Of a stretch of 64,000 bases of DNA, positions 18,838 to 27,861 are shown in pieces. Each line of letters begins with the position of its first letter. The first letter of the stretch is position 1. The position numbers and the translations under genes were made by a program. The notes under the pieces are model-generated. The model worked only from the letters and a program-made list of their open reading frames with translations. It was not told where the DNA came from and did not search any database. The stretch comes from Neptunicoccus sediminis (GTDB lineage: Bacteria; Pseudomonadota; Alphaproteobacteria; Rhodobacterales; Rhodobacteraceae): positions 62,001-126,000 of the forward strand of contig NZ_MDVX01000001.1 in the NCBI RefSeq assembly GCF_001719615.1. Reading direction: 5' to 3'.

Positions 18838-20034
18838 ATGCAGACAGATCATACTCCCGATGCGCTGGTGGTTGGCACCGGTCCGGCAGGTCTGATGGCG
18901 GCGGAGATGCTTGCCCGTGCGGGGCTGTCTGTGCTGCTGGCCGAGGGGAAACCTTCGGCCGGACGCAAGTTTCTTATGGCGGGGAAATCCGGTCTTAACC
19001 TGACCAAAGACGAAGAAGATACCCCGTTTCTGGCGGCGTTTTCATCGGCGGGTGAACCGCTGCGCAAGGCTCTGTCGGAATTCGGGCCGGAGCAGGTGAA
19101 ACGCTGGGCAGAGGATTTGGGACAAACCGTGTTCACCGGATCATCCGGTCGCGTGTTTCCAAAGGTGATGAAAGCCTCTCCGCTGCTGCGTAACTGGCTG
19201 CAACGATTGGATAAAACAGGCGTCACCCTGCGCACCCGCTGGCGCTGGACCGGATGGGAGGACGCGTGTTTCCAGTTCGACACGCCTGATGGAAGACAAA
19301 CCGTCACACCAAGAGTAACCGTCCTCGCGCTTGGCGGGGCAAGTTGGGCGCGGCTCGGCTCTGACGGGGCGTGGACGCCGATTCTAGCCGCCAAAGGCGC
19401 GAGTATCGCCGACTTTGCACCGTCCAACATGGGGATCACCGTTGATTGGTCGCCCCATATGGAACCCCGCTTCGGCAGCCCCCTCAAATCCATCGCCATA
19501 ACCTGCGGCGGCAAAACCACCACGGGAGAGGCTGTTATATCCCGCACAGGGTTAGAGGGATCACTGATCTACCAGTTCTCTGCCCCGTTCCGCGCCGGGG
19601 CAGAATTGCAGATGGACCTGTTCCCCGATCTTGACGCAGAGCAGCTTCAGCAAAGGATCGACAAAGCCGGTGCCAAGACGTCTCTGACCAATGTTCTGCG
19701 AAAATCCCTGCGGCTGGACCCTGCAAAAACCGCGTTGTTTCTGGAATTTGCCCGCCAGACACCCCGCGCTAATCTCGGGTCTACACTTAAAAACTTAATA
19801 ATTCCCTACACCTGCACTGCGCCGCTCGATCAGGCGATTTCTGTGGCGGGTGGTTTGGACTGGGACTCGGTCACTGAAAATTTTGAACTGACCTGCGCCA
19901 AAGGCGTTTATTGCGCGGGCGAAATGCTCGACTGGGAGGCACCGACAGGCGGCTATCTGATCACTGCCTGTCTTGCCACGGGGCGGGCCGCAGGTCTGGC
20001 AGCGGCCCGCGCTGCACAGACCTCAAAGCCTTGA
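18838..20034 (+). CDS. NAD(P)/FAD-dependent oxidoreductase, TIGR03862/BaiN-like flavoprotein
   Basis: This 398-residue flavoprotein has the FAD-binding GTGPAGLMAAEML near residue 14, the family hallmark GRKFLMAGKSGLNLT near residue 42 and a C-terminal FAD segment with GVYCAGEMLDWEAPTGGY and LATGRAAG. These match the HI0933/BaiN superfamily and its TIGR03862 branch. No physiological role is established that I know of. It starts 8 nt after the enoyl-CoA hydratase gene. It is convergent with the GST gene, with a 3-nt gap. Confidence 0.88.
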   Translation: MQTDHTPDALVVGTGPAGLMAAEMLARAGLSVLLAEGKPSAGRKFLMAGKSGLNLTKDEEDTPFLAAFSSAGEPLRKALSEFGPEQVKRWAEDLGQTVFTGSSGRVFPKVMKASPLLRNWLQRLDKTGVTLRTRWRWTGWEDACFQFDTPDGRQTVTPRVTVLALGGASWARLGSDGAWTPILAAKGASIADFAPSNMGITVDWSPHMEPRFGSPLKSIAITCGGKTTTGEAVISRTGLEGSLIYQFSAPFRAGAELQMDLFPDLDAEQLQQRIDKAGAKTSLTNVLRKSLRLDPAKTALFLEFARQTPRANLGSTLKNLIIPYTCTAPLDQAISVAGGLDWDSVTENFELTCAKGVYCAGEMLDWEAPTGGYLITACLATGRAAGLAAARAAQTSKP

Positions 20035-20037
20035 AAA

Positions 20038-20637
20038 TCAAGACGGATTCCGTGTCGCATCTGCCTTTTTATAGGCATCGCGATTGATGTTGCGGCGCAC
20101 GTAATCCCGCAGCAGGTCGCTCTCCAGCGGGAAGCCGGAGCTACGCATCCAGCCCGCACAATGGGTCAGCAGGATGTCGGGCACCGTGAACCTGTCGCCC
20201 ATCAGAAACTCCCGCTCTCCCAAACGCTGCTCCAGCGCCTGAAGCGAGCGTTCCATCTCCCAGATCAGAATATCTTTGATCGCTGGCACGCGCTTTTCTT
20301 GCGGGTTAACGAATTTGTTGCGCGCAGCAGTCCAGAGCGCGCCGTCAATTTCGTCGCAAATGAATTGGGTAAAGCTGTCCTGCTCGGCCCGCTCCAGCGT
20401 GCCGGCCGGATAGGTCAGCGCGTCGTGTTTGTCCGCAAGATACTGAAGAATTGCCACAGAATCGATGATCGTCGCATCGCCAACCTTCAGACAGGGAATC
20501 TTGCCTGTCGGGTTCAGCGCAGCGGCGGTTTCGCCCCGTGGCGGTTCTGCTACTAAATCATAGGCGAGCCCGAGCTCCTCCATCGCCCAAACAACCCGAA
20601 ACGCCCGAGTTTTCGGTGATCCAACGACTGTGTACAT
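20038..20637 (-). CDS. Glutathione S-transferase family protein
   Basis: This 199-residue cytosolic protein has an N-terminal thioredoxin-like domain. It contains VVGSPKTRAFRVVWAMEEL at residues 4-22, NPTGKIPCLKVGD with the cis-proline, and DSVAILQYLADKH, the glutathione-binding serine region near residue 59. The C-terminal helical domain ends near LMGDRFTVPDIL. It probably conjugates or reduces electrophiles with glutathione. A possible serine-type catalytic site is S7. It lies 11 nt downstream of holA on the same strand and could be read through from that operon. Confidence 0.87.
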   Translation of the reverse strand: MYTVVGSPKTRAFRVVWAMEELGLAYDLVAEPPRGETAAALNPTGKIPCLKVGDATIIDSVAILQYLADKHDALTYPAGTLERAEQDSFTQFICDEIDGALWTAARNKFVNPQEKRVPAIKDILIWEMERSLQALEQRLGEREFLMGDRFTVPDILLTHCAGWMRSSGFPLESDLLRDYVRRNINRDAYKKADATRNPS

Positions 20638-20648
20638 CTGTTTTCCCC

Positions 20649-21671
20649 TTAAGACCTTCTTAACATTGATATGCGAATAAAGGCCCGTTCCACCAGTGCC
20701 ATCTCTGGCGGTTTTCTGGCAGAGCGTAACGTCAGATCGGTGTTCATCAGATCGTCGAGCGCCTTTTCCAACCGCCCCGCCCCAAGCCGTTGGGCCTGTC
20801 GCACCAGACGATCCTTGCGCGGTCCGAACACCGGCGGGCGGGCACGGGATAATGCCGTGTCAGGGCCTTGGGGGTGGGTTGCTGCGGCGTGAAGCGTGCG
20901 AAAGTGGCGGGTCGCTGCAATACAAAGCGCCGTCGGGCTGACGCCCTGCCCGGCCAGCCGCTTCAGCGTGGGAACAACATCCGCGCTGCGCCCTTCGGCG
21001 GCGGCATGAACCGCATCGTCAAGATTCGCATCCGATGTCGCTGGCATACAGGCGTCAATGTCATCGCCGGCAATCGGGGTGTCATCCCCGAATTTATACA
21101 GGCCAAGTTTCTCGATGGTTTGGGCCAATTCTCCCGGATCAAGCGTGCGGGCCAGCGTCAGCAGATCATCCATAGTGGATTGGGACAGTTGCGAAAGACT
21201 GGCCTCTTTTGCCATCCGCTCGATGTCAGAACGTCCCGGCGGATCGTCGTAAATTCCGATGGCAACAGAGCGAGGATCGCCCTCAAACGCCTTGCGCAGT
21301 TTGGAACGGGCATTCAGACTGCCCGCCGTCGCCACCAGCGTGGCGTCTTCCTTGGTCCATTCCTTCAGGGCCGTGGCCAGCACATCCGACAGACCGTCGG
21401 TTGCGCTTTCGACAAAAACCACACGGGGGCCGGGAAAAAAGCCTTGCGCCTTAAGTGCGTCCAGCACGCGGGCCGGTTCCTTGCGCAGATCCGCCCCGTT
21501 GATGCGTTCCAGCCGCATTTCCTCTTCAGCCTTCGGACCGACCAACGCCTTGATCAACTGCTGCCGTTTCAGCGAAACCCGCATGGCATCCATGCCATAC
21601 AACAGGATACCGGCGCGGGCGCCTTCGGGTTTGGCGATAAAGGCTGACGCCTGCGCACCGGAGAGTTTCAT
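20649..21671 (-). CDS. holA: DNA polymerase III subunit delta
   Basis: This is a 340-residue clamp-loader subunit. The N-terminal region has the delta-type [14 protein letters not shown] start followed by GILLYGMDAMRVSLKR, the stretch corresponding to the degenerate nucleotide site of HolA, then VVFVESATDGL. The protein binds the beta clamp and opens it during clamp loading. It overlaps the lptE stop by 4 nt; the lptE-holA pair downstream of leuS is a standard alphaproteobacterial and gammaproteobacterial arrangement and supports the call. Sequence conservation of holA is generally low, so context carries part of the weight. Confidence 0.9.
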   Translation of the reverse strand: MKLSGAQASAFIAKPEGARAGILLYGMDAMRVSLKRQQLIKALVGPKAEEEMRLERINGADLRKEPARVLDALKAQGFFPGPRVVFVESATDGLSDVLATALKEWTKEDATLVATAGSLNARSKLRKAFEGDPRSVAIGIYDDPPGRSDIERMAKEASLSQLSQSTMDDLLTLARTLDPGELAQTIEKLGLYKFGDDTPIAGDDIDACMPATSDANLDDAVHAAAEGRSADVVPTLKRLAGQGVSPTALCIAATRHFRTLHAAATHPQGPDTALSRARPPVFGPRKDRLVRQAQRLGAGRLEKALDDLMNTDLTLRSARKPPEMALVERAFIRISMLRRS

Positions 21672-22165
21672 CCCGCCCAGCCGTTTGACGTGATCGCGAT
21701 GCGCTGGGCAATCTGATTGGCGAGCGCTTTGGCAAGGCGGGTATTCGCATCCCGTTTTGCCACGCTGGATGGATAGGTCGCAGAAGTGGAGCCATAGGAG
21801 GTTACATTCTTAACGCTATCTTCAAAAACCACCTGACGGGTAGCGCTGTCGCGAACTGCGAAGGTTGCTATTCCGGTCAGGTTGGTGCGGGTTGTGCCCT
21901 CATCGGCGGTCACGGCGAGGGCGCTCTCGCTTAGAGCCAGAGAGAAGCTCAGGACATAGGGCGCGCTGTCACCAGCATGGCCGAGACGGTCTTCCAACTG
22001 CTGGCGCAATTCAAAGCCGTTGCGCCCCTTAACCAGATCAATTGCTATCTGTCCGCGCAGGTTGGCCGCGGTTTTGCCCTGTTGGTAAACAGGTTCAAAG
22101 CCGCAGGCCGCGACGCCGCCCGAAAGGGCAAGCGCCAGAAATATCCGTCTGTTAAACAACAACAT
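21668..22165 (-). CDS. lptE: LPS assembly lipoprotein LptE
   Basis: This 165-residue outer-membrane lipoprotein has a signal peptide with the lipobox AACG (cysteine near residue 21). The mature protein begins CGFEPVY, the typical LptE opening, and ends with a helix containing [10 protein letters not shown]. LptE plugs and supports the LptD barrel that inserts lipopolysaccharide into the outer leaflet. It overlaps leuS by 14 nt upstream and holA by 4 nt downstream, the conserved order leuS-lptE-holA. The start at 22165 gives a normal signal sequence. Confidence 0.9.
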   Translation of the reverse strand: MLLFNRRIFLALALSGGVAACGFEPVYQQGKTAANLRGQIAIDLVKGRNGFELRQQLEDRLGHAGDSAPYVLSFSLALSESALAVTADEGTTRTNLTGIATFAVRDSATRQVVFEDSVKNVTSYGSTSATYPSSVAKRDANTRLAKALANQIAQRIAITSNGWAG

Positions 22166-24689
22166 TCACAATCCGCCCCGGAACCACGATCAGCTTTTTC
22201 GGCTCTGCGCCGTTCAGCATCTTGATCACAGTCTCGTTGGCCAGAACCAGTTTTTCAACCTCTTCTTTGGGCATGGATTTCGGCACGCTGATTTCGTCCC
22301 GTCGCTTGCCGTTGATCTGGATGGGCAGGGTGACTTCGTCATCCACCAGCATGGCAGGGTCGGCCTTGGGCCAGTCCGCCTGCGCCACCAGTCCTTCACC
22401 GCCCAATTGCGCCCAAAGTTCCTCGGCCAAATGTGGTGTCATCGGCTGCATCAATTGCGCCATCACCTTCAAAACACGGGTGCGAGTCGCCTTGTCGGCT
22501 TTGGATTTCGCCAGCGCATTGGTGAGTTCATAGAGTTTGGCCACGGATTTATTGAAAGCAAAGCCTTCAATCCCCTTGGTCACTTCGTCAATGGCACGAT
22601 GACAGGCTTTGTCGAGCGCGAGATTATCCGCATCCGATCCTGTCTCAGGTGCAGAGTCCAACTCATCCGCCAGACGCCAGACCCGTTGCAGGTGTTTCCA
22701 GGCAGCCTCGGCACCGGAGGCTGTCCATTCCACATCCCGTTCGGGCGGGCTGTCGGACATCACAAACCAACGGGCAGTGTCCGCGCCGTATTGATCAATA
22801 ATATCCTCCGGATCGACCACGTTCTTCTTGGATTTGGACATCTTGATAGATGGTCCAACCGTGACAGGCCGCCCGTCCTGCGTTTCATAGCCACCCTTCA
22901 CGGGTTTGATCTCATCCGGGTTCAGCCATTTCCCGTCAGGATCTTTGTAGGTTTCGTGGCATACCATGCCTTGTGTAAACAAAGCGTTAAACGGTTCGGT
23001 CGCACTGTCAGGCATATGACCGGTCAGATTCATCGCCCGTGCAAAGAAACGCGCATAGAGCAGATGCAGAATCGCATGTTCCACGCCGCCGATATACTGA
23101 TCCACATTCATCCAGTAGGACAAATCCGCATCCACGGTCGGCGTATCGGCGCGGGGGGCTGTGAAACGGGCGAAATACCAGCTTGAATCCACGAAAGTAT
23201 CCATCGTGTCGGTTTCCCGCTGCGCCGGCGCACCACATTCTGGACAGGGTACATCGCGCCATGTGGGGTGCCAGTTCAGCGGATTTCCCGGACGATCAAA
23301 TGTCGCATCCTTGGGCAGTTCCACGGGCAGGTTCTCTTTCTTTTCCGGAACCACACCGCATTTTTCGCAATGGACCACAGGAATTGGGCAGCCCCAGAAC
23401 CGCTGGCGCGATGCGCCCCAGTCCCGCAGGCGGTAGTTCGTCGTGCCTTTGCCCCAACCCGCCTTTTCAATGTAGGTGATTGTGGCATCAATCGCTTCCT
23501 GTCCGGTGGCCTCGTCCAGACCTGCGAAATGATCCACCCATTTCACCTTTTCGGTCTTGGGCGGAACGAAAGCCTCTGTCGCGACAGGGGTCGCATTGTC
23601 GAGCGCAAAGAAAGTGTCGATTACTGGTAGATCGTATTTACGGCAGAAATCCAGATCCCGCTGATCATGGGCCGGACAGCCGAAAATCGCCCCAGTGCCA
23701 TAGTCCATCAGGATGAAGTTAGCGATCCATACTGGCAGTTCGCGGTCTTCATATAGTGGATGCTTAACGCGGATACCCGTATCCATGCCAAGCTTGGGCG
23801 CGGTTTCAATGGCCTCTTCGGTGGTGCCACCCTTGCGGCATTCCGCAACGAAGGCCGCCACTTCTGGGTTTTCTGCCTCCAACTGCTTGGCAATCGGGTG
23901 ATCCGGCGAAATGCCAACAAAAGACGCCCCGTTCAATGTGTCAGGTCGCGTGGTGTAAACGTCGATTCTCTCGCCGCCATCGACCCGCTCAAAGGAAAAC
24001 TCCAGTCCGCGGGACTTGCCGATCCAGTTCTGCTGCATCAGACGAACCTTATCCGGCCAGCCGTCAAGTTGATCAATCGCGCTTAGCAGGTCTTCGGAAA
24101 AGGCACTGATCTTAAAGAACCACTGTGTCAGTTCCTTACGTTCCACCAGCGCACCGGAGCGCCAGCCGCGACCGGCCTCGACCTGTTCGTTGGCCAGAAC
24201 AGTCATATCCACCGGATCCCAGTTCACCACGGCCTTTTTGCGGTAGACCAGCCCCTTATCCATCATGTCGATGAACATCGCCTGTTGCTGGCCGTAATAT
24301 TCCGGATCACAGGTGGCGAGCTCGCGGGACCAGTCAATCGACAGGCCCATCGGCTTCATCTGTTCGCGCATATCCGCGATATTCTGATAGGTCCATTCCC
24401 CCGGATGCACACCTTTTTCCATAGCGGCATTCTCGGCAGGCAGACCAAAGGCATCCCAGCCCATCGGATGCAAGACATTAAAACCGTTGACGGATTTATA
24501 CCGCGCGACCACATCGCCCATCGTATAATTGCGCACATGTCCCATATGGATGCGACCCGAGGGATAGGGGAACATCTCCAGCACATAATACTTCTCGCGG
24601 GATTCATCGCGCTCTGCTTTGAACACGGATGCGTCGTCCCAGGCTTGTTGCCACTTCGGTTCCACCACACGGGCATTATAACGAGACAT
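22152..24689 (-). CDS. leuS: Leucyl-tRNA synthetase
   Basis: This 845-residue class Ia synthetase charges tRNA-Leu. The HIGH-type signature is [15 protein letters not shown] near residue 42, the zinc-type insert has CEKCG and CPECG pairs, and the KMSKS loop is [14 protein letters not shown] near residue 600. The editing (CP1) domain lies between, with [20 protein letters not shown] lies 5-6 nt before the ATG at 24689; the frame to 24746 runs through a hairpin and is rejected. It is followed by lptE (14-nt overlap) and preceded by the DUF3576 lipoprotein gene. Confidence 0.96.
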   Translation of the reverse strand: MSRYNARVVEPKWQQAWDDASVFKAERDESREKYYVLEMFPYPSGRIHMGHVRNYTMGDVVARYKSVNGFNVLHPMGWDAFGLPAENAAMEKGVHPGEWTYQNIADMREQMKPMGLSIDWSRELATCDPEYYGQQQAMFIDMMDKGLVYRKKAVVNWDPVDMTVLANEQVEAGRGWRSGALVERKELTQWFFKISAFSEDLLSAIDQLDGWPDKVRLMQQNWIGKSRGLEFSFERVDGGERIDVYTTRPDTLNGASFVGISPDHPIAKQLEAENPEVAAFVAECRKGGTTEEAIETAPKLGMDTGIRVKHPLYEDRELPVWIANFILMDYGTGAIFGCPAHDQRDLDFCRKYDLPVIDTFFALDNATPVATEAFVPPKTEKVKWVDHFAGLDEATGQEAIDATITYIEKAGWGKGTTNYRLRDWGASRQRFWGCPIPVVHCEKCGVVPEKKENLPVELPKDATFDRPGNPLNWHPTWRDVPCPECGAPAQRETDTMDTFVDSSWYFARFTAPRADTPTVDADLSYWMNVDQYIGGVEHAILHLLYARFFARAMNLTGHMPDSATEPFNALFTQGMVCHETYKDPDGKWLNPDEIKPVKGGYETQDGRPVTVGPSIKMSKSKKNVVDPEDIIDQYGADTARWFVMSDSPPERDVEWTASGAEAAWKHLQRVWRLADELDSAPETGSDADNLALDKACHRAIDEVTKGIEGFAFNKSVAKLYELTNALAKSKADKATRTRVLKVMAQLMQPMTPHLAEELWAQLGGEGLVAQADWPKADPAMLVDDEVTLPIQINGKRRDEISVPKSMPKEEVEKLVLANETVIKMLNGAEPKKLIVVPGRIVNVVV

Positions 24690-24707
24690 GTTTTCTTCCT
24701 TACACAG

Positions 24708-24734
24708 CAAAACGCCGGACAATCTGCCCGGCGT
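24708..24734 (-). terminator. Weak stem-loop before leuS
   Basis: On the minus strand the arms ACGCCGG and CCGGCGT enclose a 9-nt loop and are followed by TTTTG. It lies between the DUF3576 gene and leuS. It could be a partial terminator or attenuator; the T run is short. Confidence 0.4.
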
Positions 24735-24764
24735 CAATAACTTCAACGGGCGGTATCAACCGCG

Positions 24765-25301
24765 TTATAGGTTTTTATCGCGCACACGCAACTGACGTGC
24801 GCGGGTCAGGATCGCATCTTCTACACGGCGCACGGTTTCAGCACTGGCCGGACCGCTGCGATTCTGGATCGACAGCTTTAACGAACGGGCATCAAGCGCG
24901 GGATCCTGCACCAGAACGGTTGCACGGTACTGTTGCGCACTGCCCGGCGCACGCCCCCACCCCATCACCAACACCCCTGTGAAGGGGTCAGCCGATTCGA
25001 CCGGCAGAAAGCTGAGCGTTTCCAGCGCGGCACTCCAGAGGTATTTATTCACGCGGACATTTGTATTCTCATCCGGAGAGCGCAGGGCATCAAAGATAGA
25101 GATAGTATCGCCACCAGCCTCGCCCAAGGCCCGCTCCATCGCACCGGAGGACGGATCCTCGCGGGAGGGGTCAGGTGTTACCGCTACCGGACGGCTTAAA
25201 AAGCCGCCGCTGCTGCGCCCCGAATTGCCAAAACTGCCACATCCAACAAGCGCACCGCATAAAATCGCGATCAAACCTGCCTTAATACCAAAATTCATCA
25301 T
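24765..25301 (-). CDS. DUF3576 domain-containing lipoprotein
   Basis: This 178-residue protein has a lipoprotein signal peptide with the lipobox VGCG (cysteine near residue 21) and a Ser/Gly-rich linker. The following domain has NVRVNKYLWSAALETLSFLP and GWGRAPGSAQQYRATVLV, which match the alphaproteobacterial DUF3576 family. It should be anchored in the outer membrane facing the periplasm. Its function is unknown; the position upstream of leuS-lptE-holA hints at a link to envelope biogenesis. The first ATG (25301) is used; a second one follows at 25298. Confidence 0.85.
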   Translation of the reverse strand: MMNFGIKAGLIAILCGALVGCGSFGNSGRSSGGFLSRPVAVTPDPSREDPSSGAMERALGEAGGDTISIFDALRSPDENTNVRVNKYLWSAALETLSFLPVESADPFTGVLVMGWGRAPGSAQQYRATVLVQDPALDARSLKLSIQNRSGPASAETVRRVEDAILTRARQLRVRDKNL

Positions 25302-25498
25302 GCTCTACGCCCCAAGCTTTACAGCTGTTTCTTTCATGTACCGTTCCTTGCGAATACGAACAAGTTCTTATTCTGCACACGGGGGATCGGACTGTTATAC
25401 ATAAGGAAGCTCCAAGTGGCGACAAATGACTGTGGCATCATTGCACCAACTCAACGCTTATCATTCAGCTCTTGGTACAGACGCTTGATATTCGAGGC

Positions 25499-25552
25499 CC
25501 GGAGAGTGAAAAGCATACACACTCTTTCCGGATACCTCGGATAGAGGTGCAC
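25499..25552 (+). promoter_or_regulatory. Hairpins in the first porin's leader
   Basis: The first stem pairs CCGGA-GAGTG with CACTC-tt-TCCGG, and the second pairs ACCTC with GAGGT. They end about 25 nt before the porin start. They may stabilise the mRNA or present a target for small RNAs. Confidence 0.4.
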
Positions 25553-25576
25553 CTTTTAACCTAACGAGGGAAAACT

Positions 25577-26521
25577 ATGAAAAAAGTTCTCTTTGCAACC
25601 ACAGCACTCATCGCAACAGGCGGCATGGCCGCTGCTGATGTATCGCTGTCCGGTTCCGGCCGCTTCGGCATTGTATACAACTCCGCAATGGACGCCGCTG
25701 GCCAGTCCAAAACCAAAATCGAAAAGCGTATGACCATCAACGTTGATGGCACTGGCTCCACAGACTCAGGTCTGGACTTCGGTGGCCGCATCCGTCTGCG
25801 TTCCGATGAAAACGACGCCGCTTCCGCTGCTGCTTCCGCAAACGTGTGGATGGGCAACGACATGTTCCGCATCACAGTGGGTAACACTGAAGGCGCCATG
25901 GTTAACCGCATCGGTTACTTCCAAGGCTCCATCGGCCTGACAGGTCTGCACTGGGCAAACGTATCCTTCAACATGGGTAGCGTGTCCCGCTTCAGCCTGA
26001 ACACATACAGCTCCCGCGGTAACGCAGGCGATGTTGTTCGTCTGGACTTCAACGTAGCTGGTTTCGGCGTGTCCCTGTCCACAGACTCCACAGGCGATCA
26101 CCTGTCCAACCGTTCCGAAGATGCAATCGCTGTATCTTACAACTTCGGTGACTGGAACGTTGCTGCTGGTTACGCCACAGACGTATTCAGAGCCGGTGCA
26201 GAGCGTGACATGTTCTCTCTGTCCGCTGCTGGTAACATCGGTGACTTCGGTGTTGGCATTCAGTACTCCGATCTGGAAGACGTAGCTTCCAAAGTTGTTC
26301 TGAACGGTGAGTATGACTTCGGTCAAACAACTGTCGCTGCATTCGTTGCGCACACTGACGAAGACACTGTTGGTTCCGCAGGTATCGGTGCTGGTAACGA
26401 AGAAACAGAATACGGCATCGGCTTCACCCACTCCCTGGGTGGTGCAGTTCTGGCCGGCGGTGTTTCCCGCAACTGGCAAGACGAAACAATGGCTGACCTG
26501 GGTGTCCGCTTCAACTTCTAA
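25577..26521 (+). CDS. Porin, first of tandem pair
   Basis: This 314-residue outer-membrane general porin has a signal peptide (residues 1 to about 20, ends MAAA before DVSLSGSG). The mature protein starts with the Rhodobacter-porin-type strand SLSGSGRFGIVYN and ends in a C-terminal aromatic (VRFNF), the outer-membrane insertion signal. KRMTINVDGTGSTDSGLDFGGRIRLR is a strand-loop-strand unit shared with the second porin. GAGGG sits about 8 nt before the ATG. Codon choice is narrow (many ACA for Thr), as in highly expressed genes. The leader has two hairpins (25499-25552) and a strong terminator follows. Confidence 0.92.
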   Translation: MKKVLFATTALIATGGMAAADVSLSGSGRFGIVYNSAMDAAGQSKTKIEKRMTINVDGTGSTDSGLDFGGRIRLRSDENDAASAAASANVWMGNDMFRITVGNTEGAMVNRIGYFQGSIGLTGLHWANVSFNMGSVSRFSLNTYSSRGNAGDVVRLDFNVAGFGVSLSTDSTGDHLSNRSEDAIAVSYNFGDWNVAAGYATDVFRAGAERDMFSLSAAGNIGDFGVGIQYSDLEDVASKVVLNGEYDFGQTTVAAFVAHTDEDTVGSAGIGAGNEETEYGIGFTHSLGGAVLAGGVSRNWQDETMADLGVRFNF

Positions 26522-26544
26522 GTTTTCTTAGAAGTCGTTTCGAG

Positions 26545-26576
26545 AAGAGCAGACCTTCGGGTCTGCTCTTTTTTTT
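26545..26576 (+). terminator. Strong intrinsic terminator of first porin
   Basis: A perfect 11-bp stem (AAGAGCAGACC / GGTCTGCTCTT) with TTCG tetraloop is followed by eight T residues. This is a textbook terminator 24 nt after the stop codon. Confidence 0.95.
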
Positions 26577-26660
26577 GTGCGCTATCGGCATCCAATCAAA
26601 TGATTAGAAGATGACGTTATTTCCCTCCACCCCATTGAAATTGCATGATTAATAGACATC

Positions 26661-26674
26661 TCACATTTTTGTGA
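26661..26674 (+). promoter_or_regulatory. Dyad TCACA-N4-TGTGA, possible operator of second porin
   Basis: The dyad overlaps a -10-like GATAAT (26673-26678) in the gap between the porins. It may be an operator; the half-sites resemble CRP/FNR half-sites but face outward rather than inward. Confidence 0.3.
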
Positions 26675-26699
26675 TAATTACCCAAGGGAATCTATCGAG

Positions 26700-26809
26700 A
26701 ATAACCTTCCTCCCGCTAAAGGCTTTGGGTATTTGTGGGGTGGCAGCCCGTGCTGCCATCCTCCCGTTGGCGCTTGCGCCATTCCTCCCACTATCAAAAG
26801 AGAAACAAA
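26700..26809 (+). ncRNA. Structured leader or small RNA with three TCCTCCC motifs
   Basis: Three TCCTCCC copies (near 26708, 26759 and 26783) flank two compact hairpins: TGGCAGC/GCTGCCA (26741-26758) and TGGCGC/GCGCCA (26768-26781). CCTCC is complementary to a Shine-Dalgarno sequence. Rhodobacter CcsR and the alphaproteobacterial cuckoo RNAs are known to carry such motifs near hairpins. Whether this is a separate RNA or the 5' leader of the second porin cannot be told here. Confidence 0.35.
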
Positions 26810-27760
26810 ATGAAAAAAGTTCTCCTTGCAACGACAGCGATCATCGCTTCGGCCTCTGCCGCAGCCGCTGACGTAACACTGTCCGGCTCCGGCCGTTTCG
26901 GTATCGTATATGACAGCTCCCAAGATGCCGCGAACGAGTCCAAGACAAAAATCGAAAAGCGGATGACCATCAACATTGATGGCACAGGCTCCACAGACAC
27001 AGGTCTGGAATTCGGCGGCCGCATCCGTCTGCGTTCCGATGAAGGCGACGCCTCTGGCGCAGCCGGTTCCGCCAACGTCTGGTTGGGCAACGACATGTTC
27101 CGCATCACGGTCGGCAACACCGACGGCGCATTGGTGAACCGCATCGCTTACTTCGACGGCACCGTTGGCCTGACAGGTCTGCACGACGCGGACAACTCCT
27201 TTAACATCGGTACATCCCAGTTCCTGCTGAACACATATTCTTCCCGTGGGAACGCGGGCGATATTGTGCGTCTGGACTTCAACGTGGGTGGCCTTGGCGT
27301 ATCCCTGTCCACAGACTCCACAGGGGATCACCTGTCGAACGGTTCCGAAGACTCCATCGCCGCATCCTACAACTTTGGTGACTGGACTGTCGCCGGTGGT
27401 TACGCGAAAAACGCGAACAACTCCGCTGCCAGCGCTGGCGAGCAAGACCTGTGGTCTTTCTCTGTTGCAGGTCAGATTTCCGACTTTGCAGTGAACGTGA
27501 ACTACTCCGATCTGGAAACTGTCGGCTCCAAAGCGGTTCTGTCCGGTTCCTACACCTTTGACGCCACAACTGTGACTGCATTCGTGGCACACACAGACGA
27601 AGACAGCTTCAACTCTGCTGGTATCGGCGCCACTGGCGACGAAACAGAATACGGTCTCGGCTTCACCCACAACCTTGGTGGTGCAGTTCTGGCTGGCGGT
27701 GTATCCCGCAACTACACAGAAGAAACCATGGCGGACCTCGGCGTTCGCTTTGCCTTCTAA
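26810..27760 (+). CDS. Porin, second of tandem pair
   Basis: This 316-residue outer-membrane porin is closely related along its whole length to the upstream porin. It shares TLSGSGRFGIVYD, KRMTIN, FGGRIRLRSDE, NTYSSRGNAGD and a C-terminal VRFAF. The signal peptide covers residues 1 to about 20. The start is the ATG at 26810 with AAGAGAAA upstream; the frame extends to 26735 through the structured leader. Differences concentrate in loop-like segments (for example NDAASAAA versus GDASGAAG), as expected if the pore or its surface loops have diverged. It has its own leader and its own terminator, so the pair can be regulated separately. Confidence 0.92.
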   Translation: MKKVLLATTAIIASASAAAADVTLSGSGRFGIVYDSSQDAANESKTKIEKRMTINIDGTGSTDTGLEFGGRIRLRSDEGDASGAAGSANVWLGNDMFRITVGNTDGALVNRIAYFDGTVGLTGLHDADNSFNIGTSQFLLNTYSSRGNAGDIVRLDFNVGGLGVSLSTDSTGDHLSNGSEDSIAASYNFGDWTVAGGYAKNANNSAASAGEQDLWSFSVAGQISDFAVNVNYSDLETVGSKAVLSGSYTFDATTVTAFVAHTDEDSFNSAGIGATGDETEYGLGFTHNLGGAVLAGGVSRNYTEETMADLGVRFAF

Positions 27761-27787
27761 GTTAGGCTGACTATCAGGTGCACAGGA

Positions 27788-27822
27788 AGAGTAGGCCCGT
27801 CGGGTCTGCTCTTTCTCTTTTT
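27788..27822 (+). terminator. Intrinsic terminator of second porin
   Basis: An 11-bp stem with two G-U pairs (AGAGTAGGCCC / GGGTCTGCTCT) is followed by a T-rich tail TTTCTCTTTTT. It is a relative of the first porin's terminator, so the duplication probably included it. Confidence 0.88.
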
Positions 27823-27861
27823 GGGCTTGCCCAAATCAAAACAGACAGGCATTCATTCGCC

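Noticed and set aside
26735-26809. N-terminal extension of the second porin
   Set aside because: It would put 25 extra residues before a perfect signal peptide and covers the hairpin leader; AAGAGAAA precedes the ATG at 26810.
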